NCBI GenBank assembly: GCA_903847205.1
Contig: CAINDA010000024.1
Location: 106,495 to 170,494 of the forward strand
DNA from: an uncultured Bacteroidota bacterium
Lineage (GTDB): Bacteria; Bacteroidota; Bacteroidia; 2-12-FULL-35-15
DNA: 64,000 nucleotides
Direction of reading: 5' to 3'
Under the pieces are notes generated by a model. It was given only the letters and a program-made list of their open reading frames with translations. It had not been told where the DNA came from and did not search any database. Shown here one piece after another: positions 19,056 to 28,800 of this stretch (its first letter is position 1; every line of letters starts with the position of its first letter). Made by a program: the position numbers and the translations under genes.

Positions 19056-19877
19056 ATGGCAGACAAATCACGAATTTCATTAAGCCCTAAAGTATTTGAT
19101 CCTTACATCAAATCAACTGATAAGCATTTGCAGGATATTGAGCCTGTAAGCAATCTTCCCTATTGGCAATGGTTAGGATTAACCAGCGTTAATGCCGGCG
19201 ACTGGCATAATAAACGGCAGTTTTGGGATACATCCAATACGGGACTGTTTGCATTATACAGCAATCCTGCAACATGCACCAGCATTGTAAAACAGAATGT
19301 TAAAAAATTTATTGCAGATTTTAAAACTTTTGCCAACCCGCTTTTAGATATTATTTCGGCAAATCCGAATGCGGGTACAGAGGAAGAAAAAATATTTAAT
19401 TTGATACTGAAAAAAAACCGTAAAAAACCAAGTAAAACCCACACGCCTATTGCTGAGCAGTGTAATAGCACTTTTAAAAGCTCCAACGGCGGCGATATGA
19501 AAGCTGCGTCGCGCAGTGCGCATGATGCCAAACGAGCATCGGTTACTGCCGGTGCCGACGGTGTGCAGTACGCTTATTTGATTTTAGATTTTAAACCCGA
19601 AGCTCAGGCAGCGGCTGTTGCAGCTGCTCAGAAAGCGAATGATGCCGCACGCACAACAAACCCGGCTAACCCTGTATTAATTGCTATTCCCGCTCTTCCG
19701 CCGCAGCACCCTGACGACAGCACCAAACAGGAGTTTCACAGCGGTGCTACTCACCTGCTTCATTTGGGGGCTGTAAATTCAGGTAAATATTTATATGTTT
19801 GGAGCCGCTGGTACAACAGCAAACATCCCGAACTTGCCGGAGGCTGGAGCGAAAGACAGGTTATATTGATTGGATAG
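19056..19877 (+). CDS. Array-associated protein 1: helical N-terminus and Fn3-like C-terminus, unknown function
   Basis: A 273-residue protein with no signal peptide or membrane helix. The N-terminal part is helical, with VKQNVKKFIADFKTF near residue 75. An Ala-rich segment lies near residues 185-210. The C-terminal part looks like the last strands of a fibronectin-III fold (KYLYVWSRWYNSKHPEL, then GGWSERQVILIG). The gene at 42927 has the matching helix (VRQNVKDMIADWK) and a matching end (GPFSEPISSTIA), so the two are distant paralogues. A third, broken copy lies at 58683-59310. All three follow 21-bp or 42-bp periodic arrays. Function is unknown; the layout suggests a cytoplasmic protein or one exported by an unusual route. 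Confidence 0.8.
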   Translation: MADKSRISLSPKVFDPYIKSTDKHLQDIEPVSNLPYWQWLGLTSVNAGDWHNKRQFWDTSNTGLFALYSNPATCTSIVKQNVKKFIADFKTFANPLLDIISANPNAGTEEEKIFNLILKKNRKKPSKTHTPIAEQCNSTFKSSNGGDMKAASRSAHDAKRASVTAGADGVQYAYLILDFKPEAQAAAVAAAQKANDAARTTNPANPVLIAIPALPPQHPDDSTKQEFHSGATHLLHLGAVNSGKYLYVWSRWYNSKHPELAGGWSERQVILIG

Positions 19878-19967
19878 GTTGGGAAGTTAAAAGTTAAAAG
19901 TTTCAAAGTTGAAAGCTGCTAACCGGCTAATGCGGCTAAAGCCAATAAATAGAGTGTGTCGTATTTG

Positions 19968-19993
19968 TAACCCCAGCCTTAAGGCTGGGGTTA
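19968..19993. repeat. Perfect 26-bp palindrome in a dispersed-repeat-like stretch
   Basis: CCCCAGCCTTAAGGCTGGGG with flanking TAA/TTA forms a perfect palindrome. It sits inside about 110 bp containing GCGGCTAAAGCC and GGGCTTTAACCC, which look like parts of a dispersed repeat common in Bacteroidota genomes. A 66-codon frame across it is not a credible gene. It could also act as a transcript-stabilising hairpin after the gene at 19056. Confidence 0.7.
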
Positions 19994-20061
19994 TTGAAAC
20001 CGAGCTGCAAAAGGGCTTTAACCCTGAATATTTTTTTTCGGTTAGCAGCGAAAGTTTATAC

Positions 20062-20098
20062 AAAAAAAATTCCCGCAGTTATGCGGGAATTTTTTTTG
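20062..20098. terminator. Bidirectional intrinsic terminator
   Basis: A stem TTCCCGCA/TGCGGGAA with a GTTA loop is flanked by an A-run on the left and a T-run on the right. It can end both the rightward gene at 19056 and the leftward phosphatase gene whose stop is at 20128. Confidence 0.85.
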
Positions 20099-20127
20099 TT
20101 CTGAAGTAACTAATTCGATTGGTGAAA

Positions 20128-23100
20128 TTAAACTCTGATGCCTACAATTAAAATATCATCGGTCTGGTTTTGTCGGCCTCTCCAGTTTATAATATTTTCA
20201 TCAAGTATTTTCTTTTGTTCCTGCATATCAAGTTTACAGACAGATTGAAGCAGGTTCCGGAATGGCTGTTGGAATATTTTTTTATTATCCGGTCCGCCTA
20301 TTTGATCAACATATCCGTCGGAAAACATATAAACCATATCGCCTTTTATCAGCTCGAAAGTATGATTGGTAAAACCAACATCTCCTTCTTTTTTATAACT
20401 GCCTATTGATCGCTGATTCGCTTTTATCTGAAAACATTCAGTGCCTCTGAAAACAAGCAGTGAATTATGCGCACCTGCATATTCAAGGCTTCTCATATTT
20501 TTATCCACAGAAATAAGTGCAATATCCATCCCGTATTTAGCCGATGTTTTTTTGCTGTTTTGTTTCAGGGTATTTAAAATTTTATCGTTCAGTTCATTTA
20601 ATATTTCCGAAGGCTTGTAGTTGTGATTTTCATTTATTGTTTCGTTCAAAAGATTGTGCCCCATCAAAGAAACAAATGCACCTGATACTCCATGCCCTGT
20701 GCAGTCGGCAGCAGCAAGCAGCACTCTGTTTTTTTCTTCATGTATCCAATAGAAATCTCCGCTTACAATATCTTTTGGTTTATAAAGTATAAAATTGGAA
20801 TTAAAGTATTTAGTTATTTCTTCTTCAGAAGGTAAAATGGCCTGCTGAATGCTCGAAGCATATTCTATGCTGTCGGTAATAGAAATGTTCTTTTTTTCTA
20901 TTTCTATATTTTGTTTACTGATCACCTCGGTGCGCTCAGTAATTTTTTGTTCAAGTATTATGTTTTCCTTGCGCAGTACTCTTTCGCGCAGTTTGATGAA
21001 AAATAATGCGGCAGAAAAAATCACAATTCCTAAAGCAATATAAAACCATGATGTTTTCCAAAAAGGAGGATTAATCACAAAAGAAAAAGTTACCGGTTCT
21101 TTGTTCCAAAGCCCGTCGTTATTGCAGGAGCGGACTTTAAATGTATATTTTCCTGCTTCAAGATTTGGATAGGTAACCGAATTTTCTTTTACAACCGGCG
21201 ACCAGTCTTTGTCAACACCTTCAAGCATATAGCGGTATTTCACGCGTTTCGGATTTGTTAAACTTGTTCCTACAAAGTCGAATGTAAAATGATTTTTTGT
21301 CCATGGGAAAATATGATCATCAGGTATTTCAGCTTTCTGAAAAAATAATCTTGGATTCTTTATAGATGTAATGGGCTCAATAAGATTGTTTTTTTCGAGC
21401 CTGCTGTTGTATTTCACCAAACCTATAATAGAACCGAACCAAAGGTTGCCCTCCTTGTCTTTACAAGCCGCATTCGGATTTATTTCTACACCCAGAAAGC
21501 CGTCCTCTTTTTCATAATGTTTTACTGTTTCATCTTTCAGGTTAAATTTATCTATACCAAGTCCTGAACCTATCCATAAATTATTTTTGTGATCGCATAC
21601 AAGCAGAAAAGGGGTGTTGGAGCTTAAGCCGTCTTTTGTTGTAAAATTTTTGAATAACTTATGGTCATTCTCCAAAAGGCCCAGCAAATCGTATTTGTAA
21701 ACGCCGAGATCGTAAGTGCCGAACCATAAATTACCTTTTACATCTTCAGTAATACAGATGGTAAATTTACTCGGGTAGCCGTCTTTTTCAGAAAATGTTT
21801 TAAACTTGATGACTCCGCCTGAAGTCTGTGCCGGGTCAAACATAGTAAGATTGCCCGAAAGAGCGCCGAACCACATTCTGTTTTTGCTGTCGCGGTAAAT
21901 GGTGTAAATCTGGTTGCTGCCGATGCCGTCGGAAGTAGTGAAAAGTTCAAATGTTTCTTTTATAATATCAAATTTCAACAGCCCGCCTTTATCTGTTCCA
22001 ATCCATATATTGCCGTCTTTGTCGCCATTGATGGAGTATATCTCATTCACAGGCAATCCTGTTTCGGTGGTGTAATGTTTTATACTTCCGTCGGCGGGAT
22101 TAAGCCTTGATAGCCCCTGCCCGAAATCAGTGAACCATATATACCCTTTTATATCCTGATACAAAGCACTCGTATTAAGCACCTGGCCTTCCTTACCAGT
22201 GTGGCGGATAAAACGGTAAGGGGTCTGTAGTTTTATTTCTGCCGGCGAAGAATTTTTTACATCATCAATGTCTTTAATATCTGCAGCCTGCGCCTTTACA
22301 GCATCAGGGATAAATTGAACCAGCCCGCCTTCGGTACCTATCCAGAAATTACCGCTTGTGTCTTGTATAACCGACCATACTAAACTGTTCTGGAGGCCTT
22401 CATTCTCGCCGTAAATTTCAAACTGCTCATCAAAATATTGATTCAAATTAAAAAAGGTGCCTATCCAGATATTTTTTTCCCTGTCCTGAATAAGCGACAG
22501 CACCCGGTTGCTGCTTAAGCCATGCTGTGATGAAATTGTTTGAAACAAAGATCCTTTGTATTTTGTTGATTCCAGCTGCTGCAGGTATTTTGATACACCG
22601 CCGTCGTATGTGCCGATGAAAATAGTTCCATTTTCAGATTCAAAAAGAGCAGTAACATAATTACTCGCCAGACCGTGTGAAATATTGTAAACCTTCAAAA
22701 CCTTGTCAGATGCGTTGATACGGACAACGCCAAAGTCTGATGTGCCGACCCAGATATTGCCGAAGCTGTCGCAAAACAAGGAGGTTATGGATTGGCTTGG
22801 AAAATAAGTATCAAGCGGAGCCATCGTTGATTTCTTGAGAGTGATTCCGTTTGAAGTACCTATCCAAATTACGCCGTCGGTGTTTTCCATCAATGCTGTA
22901 ACAGTATTGCTTGTTAAACCATCTTTGGTTGTTAGAGAAGTGAAATTTCCGCCGCTGTATTTCAGAATGCCCTGCCCATCTGTCCCAAACCATATTGTTC
23001 CCTGTTTATCAGCAAGGATTGAAGTAATTGTTTTTGTTATTTTAATTCCTGTCGGAATCTCAGTAAACTTTTTTGTCACCGGGTCATATTTTGTAATTCT

Positions 23101-23451
23101 TCCTGCCCAATGTCCAAACCATATATTTCCATTCTTGTCAAGGCAGGAGGAGGTAACCCTGTTTTCTGCAAGGCCGTCTTTTTTATTAAAATTTTCAAAA
23201 TTAAGTCCGTTGTATTTACTTACACCGTTCATAGTACCAACCCAGATATTTCCATTCTTATCCTGCAGCATGGTGTATATACTTGATTGCGGCAAACCTT
23301 CTTCAATGCCGAACTGGCTGAGATTAATTGTTTGTGAGGATAGTGATGACGGGTTAATGAAAACAAATTCCAATGCGAACAAAAATAAAATCCAAACTGT
23401 TTTGGAAATTAAATTTGAAACACGAAACTTGAAACCTGAAATTTTTTTCAT
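20128..23451 (-). CDS. Two-component-propeller/Y_Y_Y/SpoIIE sensor phosphatase (SiaA-like)
   Basis: A 1107-residue protein. A signal-anchor near residues 15-36 leads into a periplasmic beta-propeller of about 14 blades (about 40-690), each with the Reg_prop motif (GNIWVGT, GLSSNRV and similar). A Y_Y_Y domain follows (about 715-785, with KYRYMLEGVDKDWSP), then a membrane helix (about 797-817), a coiled coil, and a cytoplasmic SpoIIE domain from about 870. SGDFYW, ADCTGHGVSGAFVS, GMDIALIS and SDGYVDQIGG are intact. In most Reg_prop proteins the output is a histidine kinase; here it is a PP2C phosphatase. It ends the run siaB-siaC-23457 gene, so it is the likely counterpart of SiaA, the phosphatase that resets SiaC. 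Confidence 0.9.
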   Translation of the reverse strand: MKKISGFKFRVSNLISKTVWILFLFALEFVFINPSSLSSQTINLSQFGIEEGLPQSSIYTMLQDKNGNIWVGTMNGVSKYNGLNFENFNKKDGLAENRVTSSCLDKNGNIWFGHWAGRITKYDPVTKKFTEIPTGIKITKTITSILADKQGTIWFGTDGQGILKYSGGNFTSLTTKDGLTSNTVTALMENTDGVIWIGTSNGITLKKSTMAPLDTYFPSQSITSLFCDSFGNIWVGTSDFGVVRINASDKVLKVYNISHGLASNYVTALFESENGTIFIGTYDGGVSKYLQQLESTKYKGSLFQTISSQHGLSSNRVLSLIQDREKNIWIGTFFNLNQYFDEQFEIYGENEGLQNSLVWSVIQDTSGNFWIGTEGGLVQFIPDAVKAQAADIKDIDDVKNSSPAEIKLQTPYRFIRHTGKEGQVLNTSALYQDIKGYIWFTDFGQGLSRLNPADGSIKHYTTETGLPVNEIYSINGDKDGNIWIGTDKGGLLKFDIIKETFELFTTSDGIGSNQIYTIYRDSKNRMWFGALSGNLTMFDPAQTSGGVIKFKTFSEKDGYPSKFTICITEDVKGNLWFGTYDLGVYKYDLLGLLENDHKLFKNFTTKDGLSSNTPFLLVCDHKNNLWIGSGLGIDKFNLKDETVKHYEKEDGFLGVEINPNAACKDKEGNLWFGSIIGLVKYNSRLEKNNLIEPITSIKNPRLFFQKAEIPDDHIFPWTKNHFTFDFVGTSLTNPKRVKYRYMLEGVDKDWSPVVKENSVTYPNLEAGKYTFKVRSCNNDGLWNKEPVTFSFVINPPFWKTSWFYIALGIVIFSAALFFIKLRERVLRKENIILEQKITERTEVISKQNIEIEKKNISITDSIEYASSIQQAILPSEEEITKYFNSNFILYKPKDIVSGDFYWIHEEKNRVLLAAADCTGHGVSGAFVSLMGHNLLNETINENHNYKPSEILNELNDKILNTLKQNSKKTSAKYGMDIALISVDKNMRSLEYAGAHNSLLVFRGTECFQIKANQRSIGSYKKEGDVGFTNHTFELIKGDMVYMFSDGYVDQIGGPDNKKIFQQPFRNLLQSVCKLDMQEQKKILDENIINWRGRQNQTDDILIVGIRV

Positions 23452-23456
23452 TTTTT

Positions 23457-24809
23457 TTATTTTTTATCGTATTCCTCAACAGCATCCAACAGGCTGGTTA
23501 ATGTATTGCTGGTTTCATATTTTTTTGCAAGATTGGCAGATTTTTTCTTTGCTGCTTTTTCTTTGGCCTCCAGCTGTTCTTTTTTGTCGCTGTTTTCAGA
23601 AAAAACAGCAGCCCCGTCAAATGTGTGCTGGTCTGGATTTACCGAAGAAAGTCTCTTTGTAAATTGTTCAAGAGGTATTCCGGTTAAGTTGAATTCACTT
23701 TCCTGCTTTGAATTTGCAGCCTGCATTGAATCACTGCTGTTTTGTTTTTTTATGATTTTTTCCAAAGAATTTGATGAAGCAGTTTCCTTAATAAGTTTAT
23801 TTTTTTCTTTTTCTTTTTCCTTTTCTTTCTCTTTCTCTTTCAGTCCGCTTGATTTTAGTTTTTCTTCTTCTGCAGTTTTGGTTCTGACAATCAGCTCATC
23901 CTTTTTTTTCTTTTCTTCATCGCTTTTGGATGCTGCAGTTTTTTTTATCTGTCCCTCCGCAGTTTCTTTTGAAACAAATTTTTCTTTTTGTTTTGTATTC
24001 AATGCTGTTAGGCTGTCATTGCTGAGTTTTTTCGCTTCTCTTTGTTTGCCGGCTGCCAGGGCAGCAGCTGTTTGTGCGGGAATTTTTGTTTCTTCCTTTT
24101 CTTTTAATTTGCCGGTTTTATTTTTCGCTGTTTTATCGGTCAGCTGCGGCGAACTTTTTTCCGGATTGTTTTTGATATTTTTTTTCGCAGCTGTTTTCTC
24201 ACTAGTCTCTTCCACTTTCTTTTTCTCAATTTCCGCAATTAAATGTTTGCTTGAGTCAGTCATGGATTTAAGAAGATTCAATAATTGAGATTGAAAGTCC
24301 TTTGCCGCTATGGCGGGATCATTTTCAACCGGGTTGACAAAGTCCTTATCGTATGCAAAAACAGCCAGCTCAGTATTCCATTTTATTTTTCCAAAACCGC
24401 GCTTTGCAGCAACACCTGGTACAGCAGGAGCCGTTAAATTAAAATCAAGGTTAAAAACATAGGGAATCAAATCGTATTTATCAGGAGGGATATAAGTGTT
24501 TATGCTGAGAGTCCCTTTTACAATACCCTTTTTAGATATATGAAGGATGTATTCACTTTTTGTGTCCGTATTGCTTTTATTCATTTCAAAAGAAAAGAGA
24601 CCATTTTTTGTAGTTATGATTTTAGCGGTCTGCTTTCCGTTTTTTGTAAGTTCAAGAGAAACGCTGTCAACTGATTTCCCCTTCAGCTTTGCGGTACCCT
24701 GAAGAATAAATAAAGCGTTGTTTTCTTTACCTGCCTGAGAATAGGAATCAAGCTGCGCAAGAATGAAAATAAAGAGAAAAAAAAAGAGTGAATTTGTTTT
24801 ATAGTTCAT
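23457..24809 (-). CDS. Secreted Lys/Glu-rich protein with predicted coiled coil, in the Sia-like operon
   Basis: A protein of about 450 residues starting at ATG 24809, with a signal peptide (about residues 1-25, ending near DSYSQ). A small beta-rich domain follows (about 30-140), starting FILQGTAKLKGKSVDSV, like a carboxypeptidase-regulatory-like or surface-binding fold. The rest (about 190-440) is low-complexity, dominated by K, E, A and S, with long stretches such as KEKEKEKEKEKEK. The ATG shares its A with the TGA stop of the siaC-like gene, so translation is coupled. The phosphatase gene follows 5 bp later. A regulatory partner or surface stalk protein seems possible, but no family is recognised. 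Confidence 0.65.
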   Translation of the reverse strand: MNYKTNSLFFFLFIFILAQLDSYSQAGKENNALFILQGTAKLKGKSVDSVSLELTKNGKQTAKIITTKNGLFSFEMNKSNTDTKSEYILHISKKGIVKGTLSINTYIPPDKYDLIPYVFNLDFNLTAPAVPGVAAKRGFGKIKWNTELAVFAYDKDFVNPVENDPAIAAKDFQSQLLNLLKSMTDSSKHLIAEIEKKKVEETSEKTAAKKNIKNNPEKSSPQLTDKTAKNKTGKLKEKEETKIPAQTAAALAAGKQREAKKLSNDSLTALNTKQKEKFVSKETAEGQIKKTAASKSDEEKKKKDELIVRTKTAEEEKLKSSGLKEKEKEKEKEKEKNKLIKETASSNSLEKIIKKQNSSDSMQAANSKQESEFNLTGIPLEQFTKRLSSVNPDQHTFDGAAVFSENSDKKEQLEAKEKAAKKKSANLAKKYETSNTLTSLLDAVEEYDKK

Positions 24810-25207
24810 CAATATTCAATAAAATCAAATTCCAAATCAACCATGTCGGCAAACTCTTTTCCGGCATCCAGCATGTCATCATCAAATTTTGCGGAGTGCC
24901 ATTCGATATTAAATGGATAACCTTTTACAATAAAATCTTTCAGGATTAATATTATATCTGCAATATATTTTGCAGAAATAGAATTAAAATATTCCAGTTT
25001 AAAAGAAAAAACAATCGCTGAATTATCAGCTTTGTTTTTACCAGCAGCGAGGTTGTCTTCAAACTTAATAATCCAATCGATTACCGGATTGTAGAATTTG
25101 CCGGTATTCTCCGGCCGTGACTTCCCGGAAATGGTAAAATGTTTAGCCGTAGTATCAAATATAACTGATGGTGAATCTTCTGATGCATCAATGATTAATG
25201 GATTCAT
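24809..25207 (-). CDS. siaC: SiaC family regulatory phosphoprotein (DUF1987)
   Basis: A 132-residue protein of the SiaC/DUF1987 type. Family hallmarks are ISGKSRPENTGKFYNPVIDW (about 26-45) and FKLEYFNSISAKYIADIIL (about 69-87). In Pseudomonas aeruginosa SiaC, a threonine in the corresponding YFN-T/S-S stretch is phosphorylated by SiaB and dephosphorylated by SiaA; the likely site here is Ser76, by position (inference). The gene lies 7 bp after the siaB-like gene and overlaps the next start by one base. No diguanylate cyclase (SiaD) gene is in the window. Confidence 0.85.
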   Translation of the reverse strand: MNPLIIDASEDSPSVIFDTTAKHFTISGKSRPENTGKFYNPVIDWIIKFEDNLAAGKNKADNSAIVFSFKLEYFNSISAKYIADIILILKDFIVKGYPFNIEWHSAKFDDDMLDAGKEFADMVDLEFDFIEY

Positions 25208-25214
25208 GTTTAAT

Positions 25215-25760
25215 TTATGGTTTTGGAATATTTATTTCTGTTTGAAAAAGATAAAAAGAAGTGTTTTCAGTCAATGGTTTAAAATCGTAAATTATTAAAT
25301 TGCCTGATTTTATTGCAATATCTATCATGCCTAATCCGGCATTATTTTCATCGGTGCGCTTGGAAAGAATCTGTTCACGATACATCTGCTTAAGTTCCAT
25401 TTGATTCCGCCTCATTACATTTTCTAACTTTGCTTTTATTTCCGGAATTTCCGTATTCAACACATGGTTGCCGGTAACAATCGTATATTTTGTATCAGAT
25501 TTGCTTAGCAGCAGTGTTGCAATAAACTGCTTTTCATCTCCTTGAAATCCGTGTTTGCTTACATTTTCTATACTCTCCACTAATACGCTGTAAACACGTT
25601 TGTCAATGCCGGTTGATGATTCTAATTCACTTAATTTACTTTTTATATTAACAAGCAGTAAAGTCGTTAATAGATGATCGAAATGACCCGTATATGCGAT
25701 CAGCATATTTTCTTTGCACATCAATTTGTGGGTCTCAAAAGCGGTTGAAATAAATGTCAT
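25215..25760 (-). CDS. siaB: SiaB family protein kinase (DUF6272, HATPase-like)
   Basis: A 181-residue protein. It shows a HATPase N-box-like stretch, VESIENVSKHGFQGD (about 62-76), and a G-box-like GLGMIDIAIKSGN. The region between them, VTGNHVLNTEIPEIKAKLE, is usual in the SiaB family. In Pseudomonas, SiaB phosphorylates SiaC and opposes the SiaA phosphatase. Here the gene leads a compact run (siaB, siaC, a secreted Lys/Glu-rich protein, propeller phosphatase). Its closest upstream neighbour, 113 bp away on the same strand, is a giant adhesin-like gene. Confidence 0.8.
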   Translation of the reverse strand: MTFISTAFETHKLMCKENMLIAYTGHFDHLLTTLLLVNIKSKLSELESSTGIDKRVYSVLVESIENVSKHGFQGDEKQFIATLLLSKSDTKYTIVTGNHVLNTEIPEIKAKLENVMRRNQMELKQMYREQILSKRTDENNAGLGMIDIAIKSGNLIIYDFKPLTENTSFYLFQTEINIPKP

Positions 25761-25801
25761 AGATGTTTTTTTTGTAAAGTTAGAATTTCTAATGAAAATC
25801 C

Positions 25802-25809
25802 CAAAAATA
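25802..25809 (-). promoter_or_regulatory. Candidate -7 element for siaB
   Basis: On the minus strand this reads TATTTTTG, matching TAnnTTTG. It lies 42 bp before the siaB start. No matching TTTG was seen at the -33 spacing. It would let siaB-siaC be expressed separately from the large gene upstream. Confidence 0.4.
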
Positions 25810-25873
25810 AATCAAGTTGAAAATTGTAAATTAAACTATGATTATTTTCAAAATTGTAAATTCTCAAATCGAA

Positions 25874-28800
25874 TTAATTATTAGCAATAATAAGCCAATT
25901 GGCACCATCACTGACCACTGTTATATATTTATATTGTGCCGTAAGCGTTTTTGAAACTGCGCCGTCAATGGTCTGCACTCCATTAAAGCTGACAACAGTA
26001 ACCGTTGCGGCAGCATCAGTGTTTTTTATTGTGTATTTTCTTCCGGTAATCCCTGCTGCCGTTGGCAATGTAATAGTTGTTGTACCAGTTACGGATACTA
26101 TATCATCAGCTGCACTTAATGTATAAGGCGCTGACTGCGCGCTGAAAGCTGTAGTATAGCCGCTTGCTTTCATAGTTCCGGAAGTCATCACATCGGTAAT
26201 AGCAGCGTTGCCAAGCTGAATAGTATTGCTGGCTGAAATAGGTGCGCCATAGCCTATTGCAGTTGAATTAGTATCCGCTGCCCCGCTGTAGAAAGCTTTG
26301 TAACCTATAGCTGTGTTGTGGTTTCCGGTAGTGTTGTGTTTAAGTGCTTCTTCACCGAAGGCCGTATTGCCGTCACCTGTATTGTAATAAAGTGCAGCAT
26401 TACCAGAGGCTGTATTTAAATTTCCGATAACATTTAAATAAAGCGCACCAGCACCGGTTGCGGTGTTCTGTGCTCCAAATGTGTTAAAAGGAAGTGATCC
26501 TGCACCCAAGGCCGTGTTGTATGATCCAAAGGTATTTAAATGAAGCGCTCCTACTCCGCTTGCCACATTATACTGCCCTGCAGTATTTGAATAAAGTGCT
26601 TCCACTCCTGAGGCCGTGTTGTAAGAGCCGCTGGTATTGGAATACATCGCACTGTCACCGGATGCAGTATTGCCGTTTCCGGAGGTGTTAGAATAAAGAG
26701 CAAGATAGCCGCTGGCCGTATTATTGCTTCCGTTATTAAAATATAGCGCACTTGAACCATCGGCAGTATTTTGAATTCCTGTGCTGTTGGTATAAAGAGA
26801 CTTTTCTCCGTTGGCGGTATTATTACTTCCGGTGGTGTTAGTATTCAATGAAGCATTTCCGGTTGCAGTGTTTTTTGTACCCGAAGTATTGGCATCAAGT
26901 GCAACGTTTCCAATAGCTGTATTTCTGGCTCCTGTAGTGTTAGAGACAAGCGCAGAATTTCCAACAGCAGTATTAAAGTCTGCAGTGCTGGCAGCAAGAG
27001 CATGTTCTCCAATTGCTGTGTTTTGAGCACCTATTATGTTGGCATAAAGAGACGCATTTCCAACTGCTGTATTGTAGCTTCCAGAAGTATTGGCATTAAG
27101 CGCCACATTTCCGACTGCGGTATTTTGAATGCCTGTATTGAGATAAAGGGCTTCGTAACCAAAGGCTGTGTTGTAGTCGGCAGTAGTATTAGCCAAAAGC
27201 GCAAACGCTCCGCCTGCCGTATTTTGAGTTCCCGAAATATTATTTTTAAGTGCGTAATAACCGTCAGCGGTATTATTATCTGAAGTATTAGAATAAAGTG
27301 CAAACCCTCCGGTGGCAGTATTTTGCGATCCCGAAACGTTGCTGTAGAGAGCCTCCATCCCGGCTGCCGTATTATCGTTTCCATTCGAATTGAGGCCAAG
27401 TGAATAAAATCCTGAAGCAGTGTTTTGGCTTCCATTGATATTGTTCAAAAGGGCCTGCATGCCGTCAGCAGTATTATAGTCACTTTTATTGTTGGCAAGC
27501 GATAATGCCCCGGAGGCAGTATTATTGTTTCCAATCAAATTGGCAAAAAGAGCTAAGGATCCGACACCGGTATTATAGGTTCCCGTCGCGGCGGCATTTC
27601 CTGCTTTGTAACCCCAAAAAGAATTGTTTAGCAAATGATCAATTCTGCCCGCCTTCAGATTATTCACCCTGATGTTAAGAGGTATATTATCAGTTGTGCC
27701 TATGAAGTTTGTGTTATCAACAGTGTTTGCATTACCAAGCAGGGACCACGAAGTATTTGTGGGTGCGTTACCCCATACTCCTGTACCAAGCAGCACTTGA
27801 GATGCAGTACCTGCGGCGAGCTGGGTTAAAGTTCCATTAGGATCTGTCTGCACCATACGGGAGCCTGCACCAATTAAAGAAGAAGACCTGATATTGCCAA
27901 TCACATGCAAAACCTCTCCAGGGAGCAGCGTTCCTATACCGACTTTACCGTCGTACTTAACACTGATTGTTTTATCAGCAATTTGTTTCCCTACATCATG
28001 TCTTGCCTGTGCCAGAGTTATGTTGCTTGAAAGGTAATTAACAATAAGATCCGCATCTAATGCATTTACGCTTCCGTCTCCATTAATATCAGCACGGGCA
28101 TATTCTGCAGGAGTAAGGACAGTGCCAGAAAGCCAATTGACAATTTTTATTCCATCGGCAGCTGTAACAAGGCCGTCTCCGTTTACATCGCCGGAACCAT
28201 ATAAATACATTCCGCCGTCAATATGCAGTTTTGCCTGTGGGCTGATTGTTCCAATGCCGACATTATCGGTATTATTATTAAAAATATTTGTACCAGAAGC
28301 TGTCCATGCACTATTAAAAGTGGTTCCCAATAAGGTAAGCCCCGTACCTGCAGAATAATTAGCTGCAGAATCTATCCGCCAGGCGGGATTTCCTGAAGCA
28401 TCAGTTTTCCAAACTTTGTTTATCTGCCCAGCCCCTGAAGTAACCGTGCCATCGGAAGAAGAAGAGTTTGCCGATACAGAAATGATTGGAGTTGTGCTCC
28501 CCGATGAAACAGAGATAGGTAAAGTTCCGGTAACATTAGTAACCGAACCAAGGGCAGGAGCTGACCATGTCGCAAAACCGTTATTATCGGAAGTCAAGAC
28601 TTTACCAGTACCTTCTGTGCCATCGGTGATTTTTACCTGACCGGCCACATCAAGCATTGCTGCGGGGCTTGAGGTTCCAATACCAACATGGCCGGCTTGA
28701 GAAATTCTCATCCTCTCAGAATAAGTTATGCTTGTACCTTGAGCGCCCGCAGGGGCAGTGTTAAAAGAAATATCTCCTCCGTTACTATTATTTTCAATGT

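Noticed and set aside
19909..20109. 66-codon frame after the first array-associated gene
   Set aside because: It is the translation of a palindromic dispersed-repeat-like stretch and a terminator.
22835..24288. Long plus-strand frames of 275 and 260 codons
   Set aside because: They lie opposite the propeller and Lys/Glu-rich genes. Their composition (runs of F/S/L) is what the complement of such genes gives.
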